NCBI RefSeq assembly: GCF_000515215.1
Contig: NZ_KI911557.1
Span: 3,715,741 to 3,779,740 of the forward strand
Direction: 5' to 3'
Source: Methylomonas sp. 11b
GTDB lineage: Bacteria; Pseudomonadota; Gammaproteobacteria; Methylococcales; Methylomonadaceae
Length of the DNA stretch: 64,000 bases
Below are positions 9,361-19,600 of this stretch, one piece after another. Within the stretch, counting starts at the first letter, position 1; each line of letters opens with the position of its first letter. The notes under the pieces were generated by a model. The model saw nothing but the letters and a program-made list of their open reading frames with translations, had not been told where the DNA came from and ran no database searches. Both the position numbers and the translations under genes were made by a program.

Positions 9361-12300
9361 ATGTCCATGATCCTGCTGCATAACCCAATCGCCAGCTCCC
9401 GCAGCTTGCAGCGGGTGCACATGTTTCCCGGCCGGCATCTGGGCGAGGAAGAGTTCGACCGCGAACAGGCGTATGCCGATGCGCGCCTGGCTACTGTTTT
9501 ACAGAGCAAAACCGCCGGCATCGTCCATGGCCTGGATTTACAATTGGGGCCCAACGGTGTATCCGAACCCGGTTTTAGCGTCAGTGCCGGCTTGGCTTTG
9601 GCCGCCAATGGCCAGGCGCTGGGTCTTTACTATCCGCTACGTGCCGAGTGGCAGGATTTGATCGACGCCTACCTAATCCGCAACCAGGTCACCAGCGCGG
9701 TCGGTGTTTATTATCTGATGCTGACCCGCGGCGACCGGGAAATCGACGGGTCGGGCGTCGATCCGTGTCAGCGCACCGAGTTGGACCCGACCCGTGACAC
9801 TCAGCGGGTATTGGCCGGCAGTCTGGCCTTGCAACGTATCAATATCAGCGACGCCGCCGTCAATACTTGGCCGCGCGAACGCATCGAAAACTGGGTCGCC
9901 GCCGACCGGGTCGATGCCGGTTTCATGGCCAAGTTGGGCCATGCCGTACCGCTGGCTTTGCTGGCGGCGGTGAGCAACGAGGATGCCAGCTACCGCATCG
10001 CCTGGCTATCTCAAGAAGCCGGCCGCTACGAAGCGGTGCCAAATAGTGGTTACCGGGTTTTGTTGAATCAAAGCGGCGCGGCGATGCGCCGAGTCATGCA
10101 AGCGGCAGGATTGCCGGCTAATGCTGAAATTCCGTTGCCGCAATTTCTGCAAGACAATCTGCATCTGGATTTTCTACCGGCAGCCGGTCAGTTGCCGCTG
10201 GATTGGCTGCAAAATCCCGCAGAGCCCGCGCCGAATTTGCTCTGGCTGCCCACGCATCTGGGCATAGACATGGTGCCGGTGCCGGAAGAAGCGGTGATCG
10301 AGTTGTTAAACGGCCATATCGCCCGGCGGGTAATCGATTTGCGCCAGCCGGCCGGCGATAAGATTCGCTTGCTGTTGGCGGTGAACGAGCCGGATTATCG
10401 GCCTAATTTATTGGACATTCCGCAAACCGACAGCGTACTGGAAAGCGATATTTTCCAGTTTTACATGCGTGCTTACGAGGCTTGGCGCAAATGGCGCCAA
10501 CAATTCGATGCGCTGTATTTCGTCGAACCGTCCAACACCCCGCCTTTGGCTGGCGGCATAGGCGTTATCGAACATGCGGTGCTCGATCCGGCGCAATTCA
10601 AAAATCTGGATTTGCCTAAACCGGAAATGCCGCCGGCCTTGCCTTTGACAATTTTCGAGAAAGTCATAGCCCGCGCCAACAGCGAACAACAAGACCCGCA
10701 AAATCCCGGTACGCCATATCCCTATAGCAACGGTGTACCGGCGCTGCCGAATTTTTACAGCAATTGGTTAGGTGAAGACGGCAATCCGCCGCCGATAGCC
10801 GTGCCCAGCGACGATGGCTTGGTGGTGCAATATGCGGTAGCCCTAGTGGAACTGGAAGCCATCGAAAACCAGATTCGGGCGATCCGCAGCCGGGTCGAGA
10901 AAACCCGCGACTTTTTATTATTGCAACGCCAGCAACTGGATTCGCAAACCGTGGCCTTGGCCGCCCTGGCCGGCGGCGTGGCCGGCGACGGCACCGGCTT
11001 GCAGGTGGCGCGCTGGTTGCCGTACGCCAATCTCAACGCCACCGAAATTCCCAATAATGTCGAAAAAGCCGTCAGCACGGAAAGTGTGGTCAGCAACGCG
11101 CCTAAAGCCGTTTTTGCCACCGCCTCTGCAGGCCTGTTCAACAACGCGGTTAGTAAGATGGCGGCGCCGAAAATCAGCGCCAGTAGTGCCTTGAGCAACA
11201 ATCTGTTGAGCAACGCGCTGGCGTCCACGTCATCGGTGTCCAAGTCGGCGTTTTTATTGACCAGCAAGCCGCAAACCTATTCGGCGTTTGAATTGGGCAT
11301 CAACAAAAACCGCCTGGATATGTTGTCGCGCATTACCAAGGAAGCGGTCAGCAAGCCTGCTTTCGAAGCCAAGGAATATAGGTTCGGGGTGATCGATCAC
11401 ATCAGCCCGGAAATCAACGAATATGCCAAGGCCTATTACGGGATGAAGGAATTGCTGGCCACGTTGACCGATTTATTCGACCCCACCGATGCCGCCACCT
11501 TGCGCAAACAGATGGAAAAAATCGGCGTGGTGGAAGATGATCAGGCCGGCGCCAATGCCACCAACCCGTTTGAACGTAGCGGCAAACTGGAATCGCCGAC
11601 CGTGCTGGATAATCTGGCCGACAAAAATGCCCCGAACAATCCGCAGCGTTCCAGCCTGTTGAAGACTCAATATCGCTATCATGCCTTGTTCAAAGCCGGA
11701 CGGATTTTGACGCAATGGATCGCGATTTTCGAGGCGCGGTACAACAATATCGAACGCAAACTACAAGGCAAATTACGCGAACAAGCCAACAAGCTAGCGC
11801 AGATCGACAAGCTGGCAGGATTGATTCGGGTAGCGCGGGAAACTCTGGAAGGTATGGACAGATTCCGCGTCGAGCAACTCGGCGATTACGGCGTCGCGCA
11901 GCGTTTGCTGGACGAAGACTGGCGGCAGGTTTGGGCTTTGAATAAGGAACGCACTCGTATTTTGACCAAAGCCTTGCGCGGCCTGTATTACGTCAGAGTG
12001 CGCGGCTCGCCGGTCAGCGCGGCCTTGGCCGACCCCTTGACGCTGCGTTACGGCAGCAGCAAGGACATCGTCCCCGGCTGCGACTGGGAAGAAGAAGTGG
12101 ATTTGCCGGCGGCGCTGGATCCGTTTTTTGCGGCGATCTGTGAAATTCCGATGGACGACTGGGCCGGCTTAAAACCCTTGCGGCCCAGGCTGCCGCCGTT
12201 TCAGCAATTCGATTACCTGGGGCAATTGCGCCAGGCCCGCTTCAAGGCCAGGCCCGCCAGCTTGCTGACACCGGCCAATACCGATACCTTGCAGGCCCGC

Positions 12301-13035
12301 CTGCAAACCGTGCATCTACAAACCCAGATCGTGATGCAGCAATGGGCGAGTTTTAGTTTGCCGGCTTTTACCGCCAGCAGTTTGCAAACCCAGGCCGCAG
12401 CCGCCAAGGTGTTGGCTTTGGAAGATCTGGCCGGCGTCGCTGGACCGCTACGCAAACCAGCCCACGAATTGCGCGAGCAGCTGGAGCATTGCCAGTTTTG
12501 TTTGCTGGAAAAACTCAATTTACTGCCGCCGTCCTTGCGTTTGCAATGGGGGCAATTGGCGGAAGACGATCAAATTCGGGTCGAAGACGTGTCCTGGTGG
12601 CCAGGCATGGATAGGGCGGAAGCCGATGATTTCAATGCCGCCCGCACCGTGTCGGAATTGATCGCCTGGTGGTTTCGGCAGTTGGACCGCGATGCCTCCG
12701 CCGCCAGTCGCAGCGCCATGCGCAATATGATTAGGGCAGTGCTGATTCACGCTTCGTTGGGCGATCCGCAGGAAATCATTCGCGGTAATGTGCATGTGCC
12801 GCCGCGCTTGGCGGCTGTCGGCGAGCGCTTGCAGGTAAAATTGAATCGGCCGCCTTTGCCGGGCACCCGGCTGCAATTGCTGGATACCGAGCAGCGCGTG
12901 GTGGCGGTGCTGGCGGTGGAAGACCACAGTCCGCAGAGCACCCAGGTCACTATCGTCGATATGCTGCAAAGCGGTGTGAAGATCAACACCCGCTTCAGCG
13001 TGGTGGCGAACAAGCTGACGCAGCAGCGCTTGTAA
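9361..13035 (+). CDS. Very large eCIS-associated protein, third of three sharing an N-terminal module
   Basis: 1224 residues. The N-terminus repeats the shared module in a diverged form: MFPGRHLGEEEFDREQAYAD (about residues 21-40), ARLATVLQSKTAGIVHGLDLQLG, GFSVSAGLALAANGQALGL. A predicted coiled coil follows near 500-535 (ALVELEAIENQIRAIRSRV), then an Ala/Ser/Asn-rich low-complexity stretch at about 560-640 (SNAPKAVFATASAGLFNNAV and so on), and long helical segments rich in Arg and Gln up to the C-terminus. The last ~75 residues look like a small beta domain (LKVNRPPLPGTRLQLLDTEQ type). The ATG at 9361 is followed by a second ATG at 9367. It precedes the 539-residue protein by 9 bases. Size and coiled coils suggest a scaffold or length-determining part, but this is not demonstrable here. 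Confidence 0.7.
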   Translation: MSMILLHNPIASSRSLQRVHMFPGRHLGEEEFDREQAYADARLATVLQSKTAGIVHGLDLQLGPNGVSEPGFSVSAGLALAANGQALGLYYPLRAEWQDLIDAYLIRNQVTSAVGVYYLMLTRGDREIDGSGVDPCQRTELDPTRDTQRVLAGSLALQRINISDAAVNTWPRERIENWVAADRVDAGFMAKLGHAVPLALLAAVSNEDASYRIAWLSQEAGRYEAVPNSGYRVLLNQSGAAMRRVMQAAGLPANAEIPLPQFLQDNLHLDFLPAAGQLPLDWLQNPAEPAPNLLWLPTHLGIDMVPVPEEAVIELLNGHIARRVIDLRQPAGDKIRLLLAVNEPDYRPNLLDIPQTDSVLESDIFQFYMRAYEAWRKWRQQFDALYFVEPSNTPPLAGGIGVIEHAVLDPAQFKNLDLPKPEMPPALPLTIFEKVIARANSEQQDPQNPGTPYPYSNGVPALPNFYSNWLGEDGNPPPIAVPSDDGLVVQYAVALVELEAIENQIRAIRSRVEKTRDFLLLQRQQLDSQTVALAALAGGVAGDGTGLQVARWLPYANLNATEIPNNVEKAVSTESVVSNAPKAVFATASAGLFNNAVSKMAAPKISASSALSNNLLSNALASTSSVSKSAFLLTSKPQTYSAFELGINKNRLDMLSRITKEAVSKPAFEAKEYRFGVIDHISPEINEYAKAYYGMKELLATLTDLFDPTDAATLRKQMEKIGVVEDDQAGANATNPFERSGKLESPTVLDNLADKNAPNNPQRSSLLKTQYRYHALFKAGRILTQWIAIFEARYNNIERKLQGKLREQANKLAQIDKLAGLIRVARETLEGMDRFRVEQLGDYGVAQRLLDEDWRQVWALNKERTRILTKALRGLYYVRVRGSPVSAALADPLTLRYGSSKDIVPGCDWEEEVDLPAALDPFFAAICEIPMDDWAGLKPLRPRLPPFQQFDYLGQLRQARFKARPASLLTPANTDTLQARLQTVHLQTQIVMQQWASFSLPAFTASSLQTQAAAAKVLALEDLAGVAGPLRKPAHELREQLEHCQFCLLEKLNLLPPSLRLQWGQLAEDDQIRVEDVSWWPGMDRAEADDFNAARTVSELIAWWFRQLDRDASAASRSAMRNMIRAVLIHASLGDPQEIIRGNVHVPPRLAAVGERLQVKLNRPPLPGTRLQLLDTEQRVVAVLAVEDHSPQSTQVTIVDMLQSGVKINTRFSVVANKLTQQRL

Positions 13036-13044
13036 AGCACCGTC

Positions 13045-14664
13045 ATGACTAAGCTGGCCGCTGATACCGTTGCGATACACCGTCTGACCGTCCGGGCCGG
13101 ACAACAGCGGGCGGCGGAAAGCGTGCGCGACAGTTTGCAAAGCGTGGATTGGCCGCAAGCAGGGCAGGATAGCTGGGTGTTTATCCGTCGCCTGCACGTC
13201 AGCGGTACTTCGCGGCAACTGCCTGGGCAATTGCTCGACCAATCCCGCCAATATTTAACGCAAGGCAACAACCCCGAACAGGTGATGCGCTTCGCCAGCC
13301 TGGCCGAGCTGTTGGCGGCCTTGCTTACAGATCTGGTGCGCGGTCGCGCCGGCTTTAACTGGTATTGGCGACGCTGGGCGCATTGGTTCGATTTGCCGGT
13401 GTCGCGGGCGATCGCTGGCAACTTATCGGAGCATCTGGCTTTGCTGCCGTCGGTTGCTGCGCGGTTGGCGCAACGGGGTGGCTTAGCCGCCGTCTGGTTG
13501 AGTCTGAACGACAGCGATGCTCGACAATTGGCGGTTGAACTGGCCGGACTGAATGGTTTTCGATTGCCAACTGTGTTGGAAATATCAGAACTACTTGATC
13601 CTGGAATTGGGAGGGCGGAAAGGCTACACCCGTCAGTAGCTGCAACACACACTTGGGCTGGGCAAATATCCTTGCGGCCAGAATTATCGGCGCATTGGCG
13701 CGGGGTGTTGCAAGAGTTGAATGTCACCGATGGCCGCTATCAATTGGCCTTGTTACTGATCGGTCGGGAAGCGGCCCCGCTATTGTTGCAACAGCAGCCG
13801 ACTAACGTGCTGGCGTTTTTATCCAGCTGTTTTGCCTTCCCTTTGCAAGCCAAACAAAAGGATGTTGGTGGCCAGCTTAGGTCAGCGCAGATGAATGACG
13901 CGACCCAGGCAAGGGTTCATCCGGCACCATCTAATGCCCTTCCCCAAGCACCGTCGGTGAGACAAGCCGGCCAGACGCCAGCGCAGGTAGGGCGTGATAC
14001 AAAATTAAATTCCGATAACGGTGTGGAAAACCAAACGCCTTTGCTGTCTGAGCGCAACTATTATGTCGGACCTGACGGCACAAAGAGCGGACGATCATTG
14101 CAAAATCGTATTCAAGTAGATCGGTCATTTGCCGATTCGTCTGTTCGTGCTACGGAGCTTGAACAGGTTTTACATTCCTCACAAGTCAGCGAACGCCCTG
14201 AGTTTGCCGGATTCCATACCCGGCAAAGTGGCTTGTTGTATTTATTGAATATGCTCAACCGCGCGGAAATGCGCGGCTTGATGCTGGAACATGCTGAAAT
14301 CTTGCCTAGCGGCTGGGCCTGGTTGTATCGGTTGGGGCAAGAATTGCAGTTGGAAGAGGACGATGCGCTGGTCGATTTCATCGCGCTGCAATTGGGTCTG
14401 GATGATAGCGCCGAACTGGTCCAATTGCCGCCTTTGCCAGCCCGCGAACAGGTGTTGAGTCTGGCCGAGCGCTGGTATGGCAAGACCGGCGTTTGGCAGC
14501 CTGAGTTGTTGGCGCTTGCCGGGAAAATTCACTACAGCCCCAGCCATATCGATTTGTACGCGCCGATGTCGGCGATCAGATTGCCGGTGCGCCTAGCCGG
14601 GTTGGACATCAATCCGGGCTGGCTGCCGTGGCTGGGCAGAGTCGTGAGTTTTCATTATGACTAA
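13045..14664 (+). CDS. Conserved eCIS-locus protein with disordered middle
   Basis: 539 residues. The N-terminal opening (IHRLTVRAGQQRAAESVRDSL, then WVFIRRLHVSGTSRQLPGQL) and the C-terminal end (PVRLAGLDINPGWLPWLGRV) look like conserved blocks of large proteins found in contractile injection loci; some of these are annotated as tape-measure proteins, and I cannot confirm that here. Residues about 275-390 are rich in Gln, Ser, Pro and Asn without hydrophobic pattern and look disordered; base composition there is also lower in GC than the flanks. A helical conserved block (LLYLLNMLNRAEMRGLMLEH) follows. The stop overlaps the start of the AAA+ ATPase gene by 8 bases, indicating translational coupling. 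Confidence 0.65.
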   Translation: MTKLAADTVAIHRLTVRAGQQRAAESVRDSLQSVDWPQAGQDSWVFIRRLHVSGTSRQLPGQLLDQSRQYLTQGNNPEQVMRFASLAELLAALLTDLVRGRAGFNWYWRRWAHWFDLPVSRAIAGNLSEHLALLPSVAARLAQRGGLAAVWLSLNDSDARQLAVELAGLNGFRLPTVLEISELLDPGIGRAERLHPSVAATHTWAGQISLRPELSAHWRGVLQELNVTDGRYQLALLLIGREAAPLLLQQQPTNVLAFLSSCFAFPLQAKQKDVGGQLRSAQMNDATQARVHPAPSNALPQAPSVRQAGQTPAQVGRDTKLNSDNGVENQTPLLSERNYYVGPDGTKSGRSLQNRIQVDRSFADSSVRATELEQVLHSSQVSERPEFAGFHTRQSGLLYLLNMLNRAEMRGLMLEHAEILPSGWAWLYRLGQELQLEEDDALVDFIALQLGLDDSAELVQLPPLPAREQVLSLAERWYGKTGVWQPELLALAGKIHYSPSHIDLYAPMSAIRLPVRLAGLDINPGWLPWLGRVVSFHYD

Positions 14665-16636
14665 GTCGTCGCAGCCCTTTGCCGAATCGCTAAATCTGCA
14701 AGCACCTAACCGGCAGCAACCATTCGCGGCTTTGGTGTGGGTCGGTTTGGCCGAGTTCTGGGAGCTGATGATGCCGGGCGACACCGAGCTGTCCGTGCAA
14801 TTACGTCGGCAAGCCGCCCGGCAGTTAAACGTGGAAGTTCTGCCGAGTTGGATACAAATGCAAGATGCTGCGGCGATGCAGTTTTTTAACTTGCCCGGTC
14901 CCTTCGGACATTGGCTGCGCGAACAACGTATCGACTTGCCGCAAGCCTTTTTGTTGGCCGTGGTCGGCAGCGCCGAGACCGACTATCTGGTGACCCTGAC
15001 GCTCAGCGAGTTGCAGGCGCCCAATCCCGGCAATCGCTTGGCCGTGCATTTGGCTTTGACGATGTTGGACGAATTGTTCGGTGCCGGCACGCTGGATGCG
15101 CTGGATTTGCATGCTACGCCGTTGGTGCAACAACAGGTGTTATTACTGGAAGGATCGGGGCCGTTGTCGCTCAGGCAATTGCGTATCGAGCCGGCCTTGT
15201 GGTCGGTATTGTGCGGCAGACCGGCTATTTGGCCGGGCTGTCGGGCGATTGCATTGACTGACCGCGAGTTGTTGCCGCTGCGCGTCCGCAAACAATTGCC
15301 GCATCTGGCAACATTAATCGCGAAAGGCGAGGTGCGCGGCTTGGCTATACGCGGTAACAGCGGTTGCGGTCGGCGGGCCTTGGCCTCCGAATTGGCCGGT
15401 TTGTTGGGATTGACTGCCATCGAAGTGCCGAGTGAATTGTGGCAACAGCAGCCGGCCTTACCGCTGGCCTGCCAACTGGCCGGCTGGCTGCCGGTAATCA
15501 AGGTGCAGGTCTCGGCCGGCGAGAGCTGGCAGTTACCGGCGATACAGCCCAATATTGCCCATGTGATTGTGCTGGGGATGACCGATGCGGTGTCCGGTCA
15601 GGATTTGCTGGAACTGGAAATGGGCGTACCTGACGAAGCCGAACGCCGCCAGCTTTGGGCGCGTTATCTCGCCGATCCCGAATTGGCCGGCCGTGCCGCC
15701 AGTGCGCTACTGAGCGGGCCGGTGATTCAGAAAGTAGCCCGCAATGCGGTGCTGCGCGCCGAACAAAGCCGAAGTGTATTGAATGCCGAGCACATTGCCC
15801 AAGCCCGCCGCGACTTAGGCGCGGAGCGCTTGCGACTATTGGCCGAGCCGGTGCGACGGCGGGTCGAGCGAGAGGCAGTGGTGTTTCCACCCTTGGTCGA
15901 ACAATACCTGCACGATTTCATCGCCCGTGCCCACAGCCGCGAATCGTTGTGGGAAGCTTTGGGCGTAACCTTGCAAGCGTCGCGCAATGCCGGCCTGCGG
16001 GCCTTGTTTGTCGGCGACAGCGGCACCGGCAAGTCCCTGGCCGCCAGTTATGTCGCCACCGCGCTGGGCGCGCCTTTGTACCGGGTCGATCTGGCGGCGA
16101 TCATGAACAAATACGTCGGTGAGTCGGAAAAAAACCTGGGCAGTTTGCTGGATCTAGCGGCCGCCGCCGACGCGATATTGTTGTTCGACGAAGCCGATTC
16201 GTTATTTGGTCGCCGCACCGACGCCCAGCAAAGCGGCGAGCGTTACGCCAATATGTTGACCAACTTCTTATTAACCCGCATCGAAAATCATCCCGGCATC
16301 ACCATCCTCACAACCAATAGCCGCGAGCGCATCGACAATGCCTTTACCCGGCGTTTGGATGCGATTGTGGATTTTCCAATGCCGGGGTTTCAGGAGCGTC
16401 TGGATTTATGGCGGAGCCATTTCGGCCAACGCAGCCCCAGCGACGATTTGTGCAAGACGTTGGCCAGCTATTGCGACATTAGCGGCGGCCAGATCCGGAA
16501 CGTGGTGCTGACCGCCGCAGGTTGCAGTTCGGCTGACCAGCCTATCGGTGTCGAGCCGTTACTGTCGGCTTTGCAGCGCGAATATCAAAAACTGGGCCGC
16601 AATCCGCCGGCGCAGTTAAAACAGTTAAGGAGTTAG
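14657..16636 (+). CDS. AAA+ ATPase of eCIS (Afp15-like)
   Basis: 659 residues with two AAA-like units. The C-terminal unit is intact: Walker A GDSGTGKS at 453-460, Walker B ILLFDEAD with D511/E512, sensor-type TTNSRE and an arginine-finger region (ERIDNAFTRRLDAI). It belongs to the FtsH/CDC48-type AAA ATPases that are a standard gene of eCIS loci (Afp15, Pvc15), where they are needed for assembly or for cargo loading. The N-terminal unit has only a degenerate Walker A (GNSGCGRR at 233-240, Arg in place of the Lys), so it probably does not hydrolyse ATP. The start overlaps the previous gene by 8 bases, and the DUF4157 gene begins 3 bases after the stop. Confidence 0.9.
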   Translation: MTKSSQPFAESLNLQAPNRQQPFAALVWVGLAEFWELMMPGDTELSVQLRRQAARQLNVEVLPSWIQMQDAAAMQFFNLPGPFGHWLREQRIDLPQAFLLAVVGSAETDYLVTLTLSELQAPNPGNRLAVHLALTMLDELFGAGTLDALDLHATPLVQQQVLLLEGSGPLSLRQLRIEPALWSVLCGRPAIWPGCRAIALTDRELLPLRVRKQLPHLATLIAKGEVRGLAIRGNSGCGRRALASELAGLLGLTAIEVPSELWQQQPALPLACQLAGWLPVIKVQVSAGESWQLPAIQPNIAHVIVLGMTDAVSGQDLLELEMGVPDEAERRQLWARYLADPELAGRAASALLSGPVIQKVARNAVLRAEQSRSVLNAEHIAQARRDLGAERLRLLAEPVRRRVEREAVVFPPLVEQYLHDFIARAHSRESLWEALGVTLQASRNAGLRALFVGDSGTGKSLAASYVATALGAPLYRVDLAAIMNKYVGESEKNLGSLLDLAAAADAILLFDEADSLFGRRTDAQQSGERYANMLTNFLLTRIENHPGITILTTNSRERIDNAFTRRLDAIVDFPMPGFQERLDLWRSHFGQRSPSDDLCKTLASYCDISGGQIRNVVLTAAGCSSADQPIGVEPLLSALQREYQKLGRNPPAQLKQLRS

Positions 16637-16639
16637 CTT

Positions 16640-19600
16640 ATGGCAACCCTGGCGTCCAAACTCCGTAAAAAGCAGCCACAGCGCAAATCCAGTGCGCCGC
16701 CCAAACCCAACGAAGAAAAAAAACAGCGCAAACCGGCGTATCTGCAACGCAAGATGGCCGTCAGCCAGCCGCATGACCCCGAAGAAAAGGAAGCGGACCA
16801 AGTAGCGCAGGAAGTCAGCCGCGCCAAAAAAACCGGCGAACAGCCGGGGGTGAAGGAAGACAAGGGGATGATTTCCAGCAAGCCGGTGCCGAGTGCTCAG
16901 CGCTTGCTGCGGCGGTTAAACCGGGCGGCGGCGGATACCGCCAAGCCGGAAGAGGAGCAAAGACCGGTGCGCCGGGCGAAAAAGCCGGATGACGAAAACA
17001 AAAACCCGGTTGCGCAGCGTTCTGTGGAAACCGAAGACAAAAAAGAGGATCAACTCAAACGTCTGAGTCGTAAAACCAAGGAAGAAGAAAACCCCAAGTC
17101 TGCCCGGCTATTTCGCAAGGCCGCAGGACCGGAAAAAACAGACGAACAACAAACGACTGCTGCGCGTTTGTTGCGCAAATCCAAACCGGCGGAAGAGGAG
17201 CAAGCGGTCGCCCAAACCCGCCTGCACAGGGCTGCCGCCGAACAAGTGGAACAGCCTGGAGATACCGAATCAGCCGCGTCGGCAAACACAGTCGAGCAGT
17301 CGGTGGAAGCGCGAATCGAGGAAAGCCGGGGTAAGGGGGCGCCGTTGCCGGAAAATATCCGGCGCGAGATGGAGCAACAGCTTGGTGCGGATTTTGCCGG
17401 GGTGACCATTCATAACGATGCCGAAGCGGCGGATTTGTGCAAGCAACTTAATGCCCGTGCCTTTACCGTTGGTAACGATGTTTACTTCGCGCCCGGCGAG
17501 TTTGCGCCGGAAGCCGACGCCGGACGCGAACTGCTGGCGCACGAGTTGAGCCATGTGGTGCAACAAAGCGGTGGGGTGCAACGCGTAATGCGCGCACCGC
17601 CGGCGGCACCTGCTGCCGCTCCCGCAGCGGGCGGTGCCAAAAGTGCCGGTAAAGGTACGCTGAAGGGTGGGGAATTGCATGTGCCCCTGCTGACTTTGCC
17701 GCAAAAACCGGGCATGCAGGAAAAATTCAGCGCTAAATACGGCGGGTTGACCAATTGGAAATTGCCGCAAGCCGACGAGCGTACCAACCAGATTGACGAC
17801 TGGAAAAAGCAGATCAAACCGTCGTCCGGCGGCTGGGATTTAAAACCCTACCTCGGCAGCGACAACACTTTGCCGGATACCAACGGTGCCAGCACGCAAT
17901 ATGCCTTGAAGCTGAAAGCCGGGGGTGGCGGCCAAGGCTATCTGATCGGCTCCGAAAGCGACATCCGCGAGCAGGCCATTCTGCCGTGGTGGAATAGTCA
18001 GGGCGCGCCGCACCTGTTCGATGTCGATCATATTCTGGAGCTTCAATTGGGCGGCGATGCGGACAAGCTGGAAAACTTCCAGTTACTGGATGCCAGCGCC
18101 AATCGCAGTTCGGGTAGCAAGATTAAAAACGCCATCGATAAGGCGATACGCGCGGCCATTCCACCCGAAGTGGAAGGTGGTGGCGACTTGCCGGAAAATC
18201 TCTCCAAACCGTTGCCAGGGCGGGGCAAAGCCGCCCCTGGCGCTGCACCGGCACCGGCTGCGAATGCCGCGGCGCCTACTCCGGCCCCAGCTGCGGGAGG
18301 CGGCGCAGCACCGGCTACCGCCGCCAAAGATCCGGCGTCGGCTGCACTGGACGCGATCAAAACCAGCTATCAGGATAAGCTGATTTTCGACGAAGTGAAA
18401 TTCGAGGGGGCCGTCGGCGGCAATCCGGGCATCTGTTGGCAGGCCGACCGCGTCACGAAGATGGAGCATATGAAGCCGTTGGAGAAGGCCACCAAAACCA
18501 ATGCGCCGGATCTGTTTGCCAACGATAAATTGCGGCTGCTGCCACGTCCCGGTGCCGGGGTGATGTTTGTCAGTGCGCTTAAGGGCGACCCCGGTAGCGA
18601 AACCTTCGATGCCGGCAGTTGGGGCGGCATGTCCGTGGTCGGCGGTACCTTTAACCGCAGCGCCGGTAGCGGTACGGTGACGCTGACCATGCCCAAAACC
18701 AAAAAAGTCGATGCGCAGAACACTACACTAAATTTTGTCAGCAGCGGTGCGCCGACGCTATGCCATATTCCGCCCGGCCAGGTAGCGGATGCTTATCGCA
18801 ACGCTTTTAAAGCCAAGACTTTGAGCCCGATTGCGCTGAATAACGCCGATATGGATGCCAGCGCCAATATTGTTGGCGGTGGGGTGCTGACGATAGACGG
18901 CATTCCGCTGTTGGCCGGCACGACTGTCGATGTGGCGCTGGTAGGCGGCGATCTGGTGTTCTCGAAAACCTTTTCCACTGATGAATTCGATATGAAAGGG
19001 CCTATCCAATTGGATAGCAGTTCGCTGACGCTGAGTGCCGGCGCAGCCACGCCGATTGCAGCCGCCGGCTTGGTGGAGTTTCATATCGGCGAACTAGCCA
19101 AAGGTTCTTTGGAAGGCAGTGCCACCGCCGGAGGCTTTGCGATGGCCGGCCAATTGGAATTTGATAAACAGCTGTTCACCGGTGCGGGGCGCATCGATTA
19201 TGACAGCGCTAAAGGCATCAAAGCTTCGGGTACGCTCGGCCTGAAGCCGGGGGCGTTGAAAGGCATCAAAAAAGCCAGTTTTACCCTAGCTTACGACGAT
19301 GCCAAAAAAGCCATCGATTTTGCCGGCGATGCCGAGGTTTCCGTGCCCGGCTTTAAAGGCGCCAAACTGTCCGCGCATGCCGACGATACCGGCAATATCA
19401 GCCTGGGCGGCGAGGCAACGCTGTCCGACACCATTCCGCGCATCAAGGGCGGCAAGCTGACTATTGCAGCTGATCGAAAGGGCGATGTCTGGTCATTGGG
19501 CGGCGGCGGCGAGCTGGAACCCGATTTGAGCGGATTGGACGCCAGCGCCAAAATCAAACTGGATTATAAAGATGGCTTATTGAATGGCAAACTCACGGCC

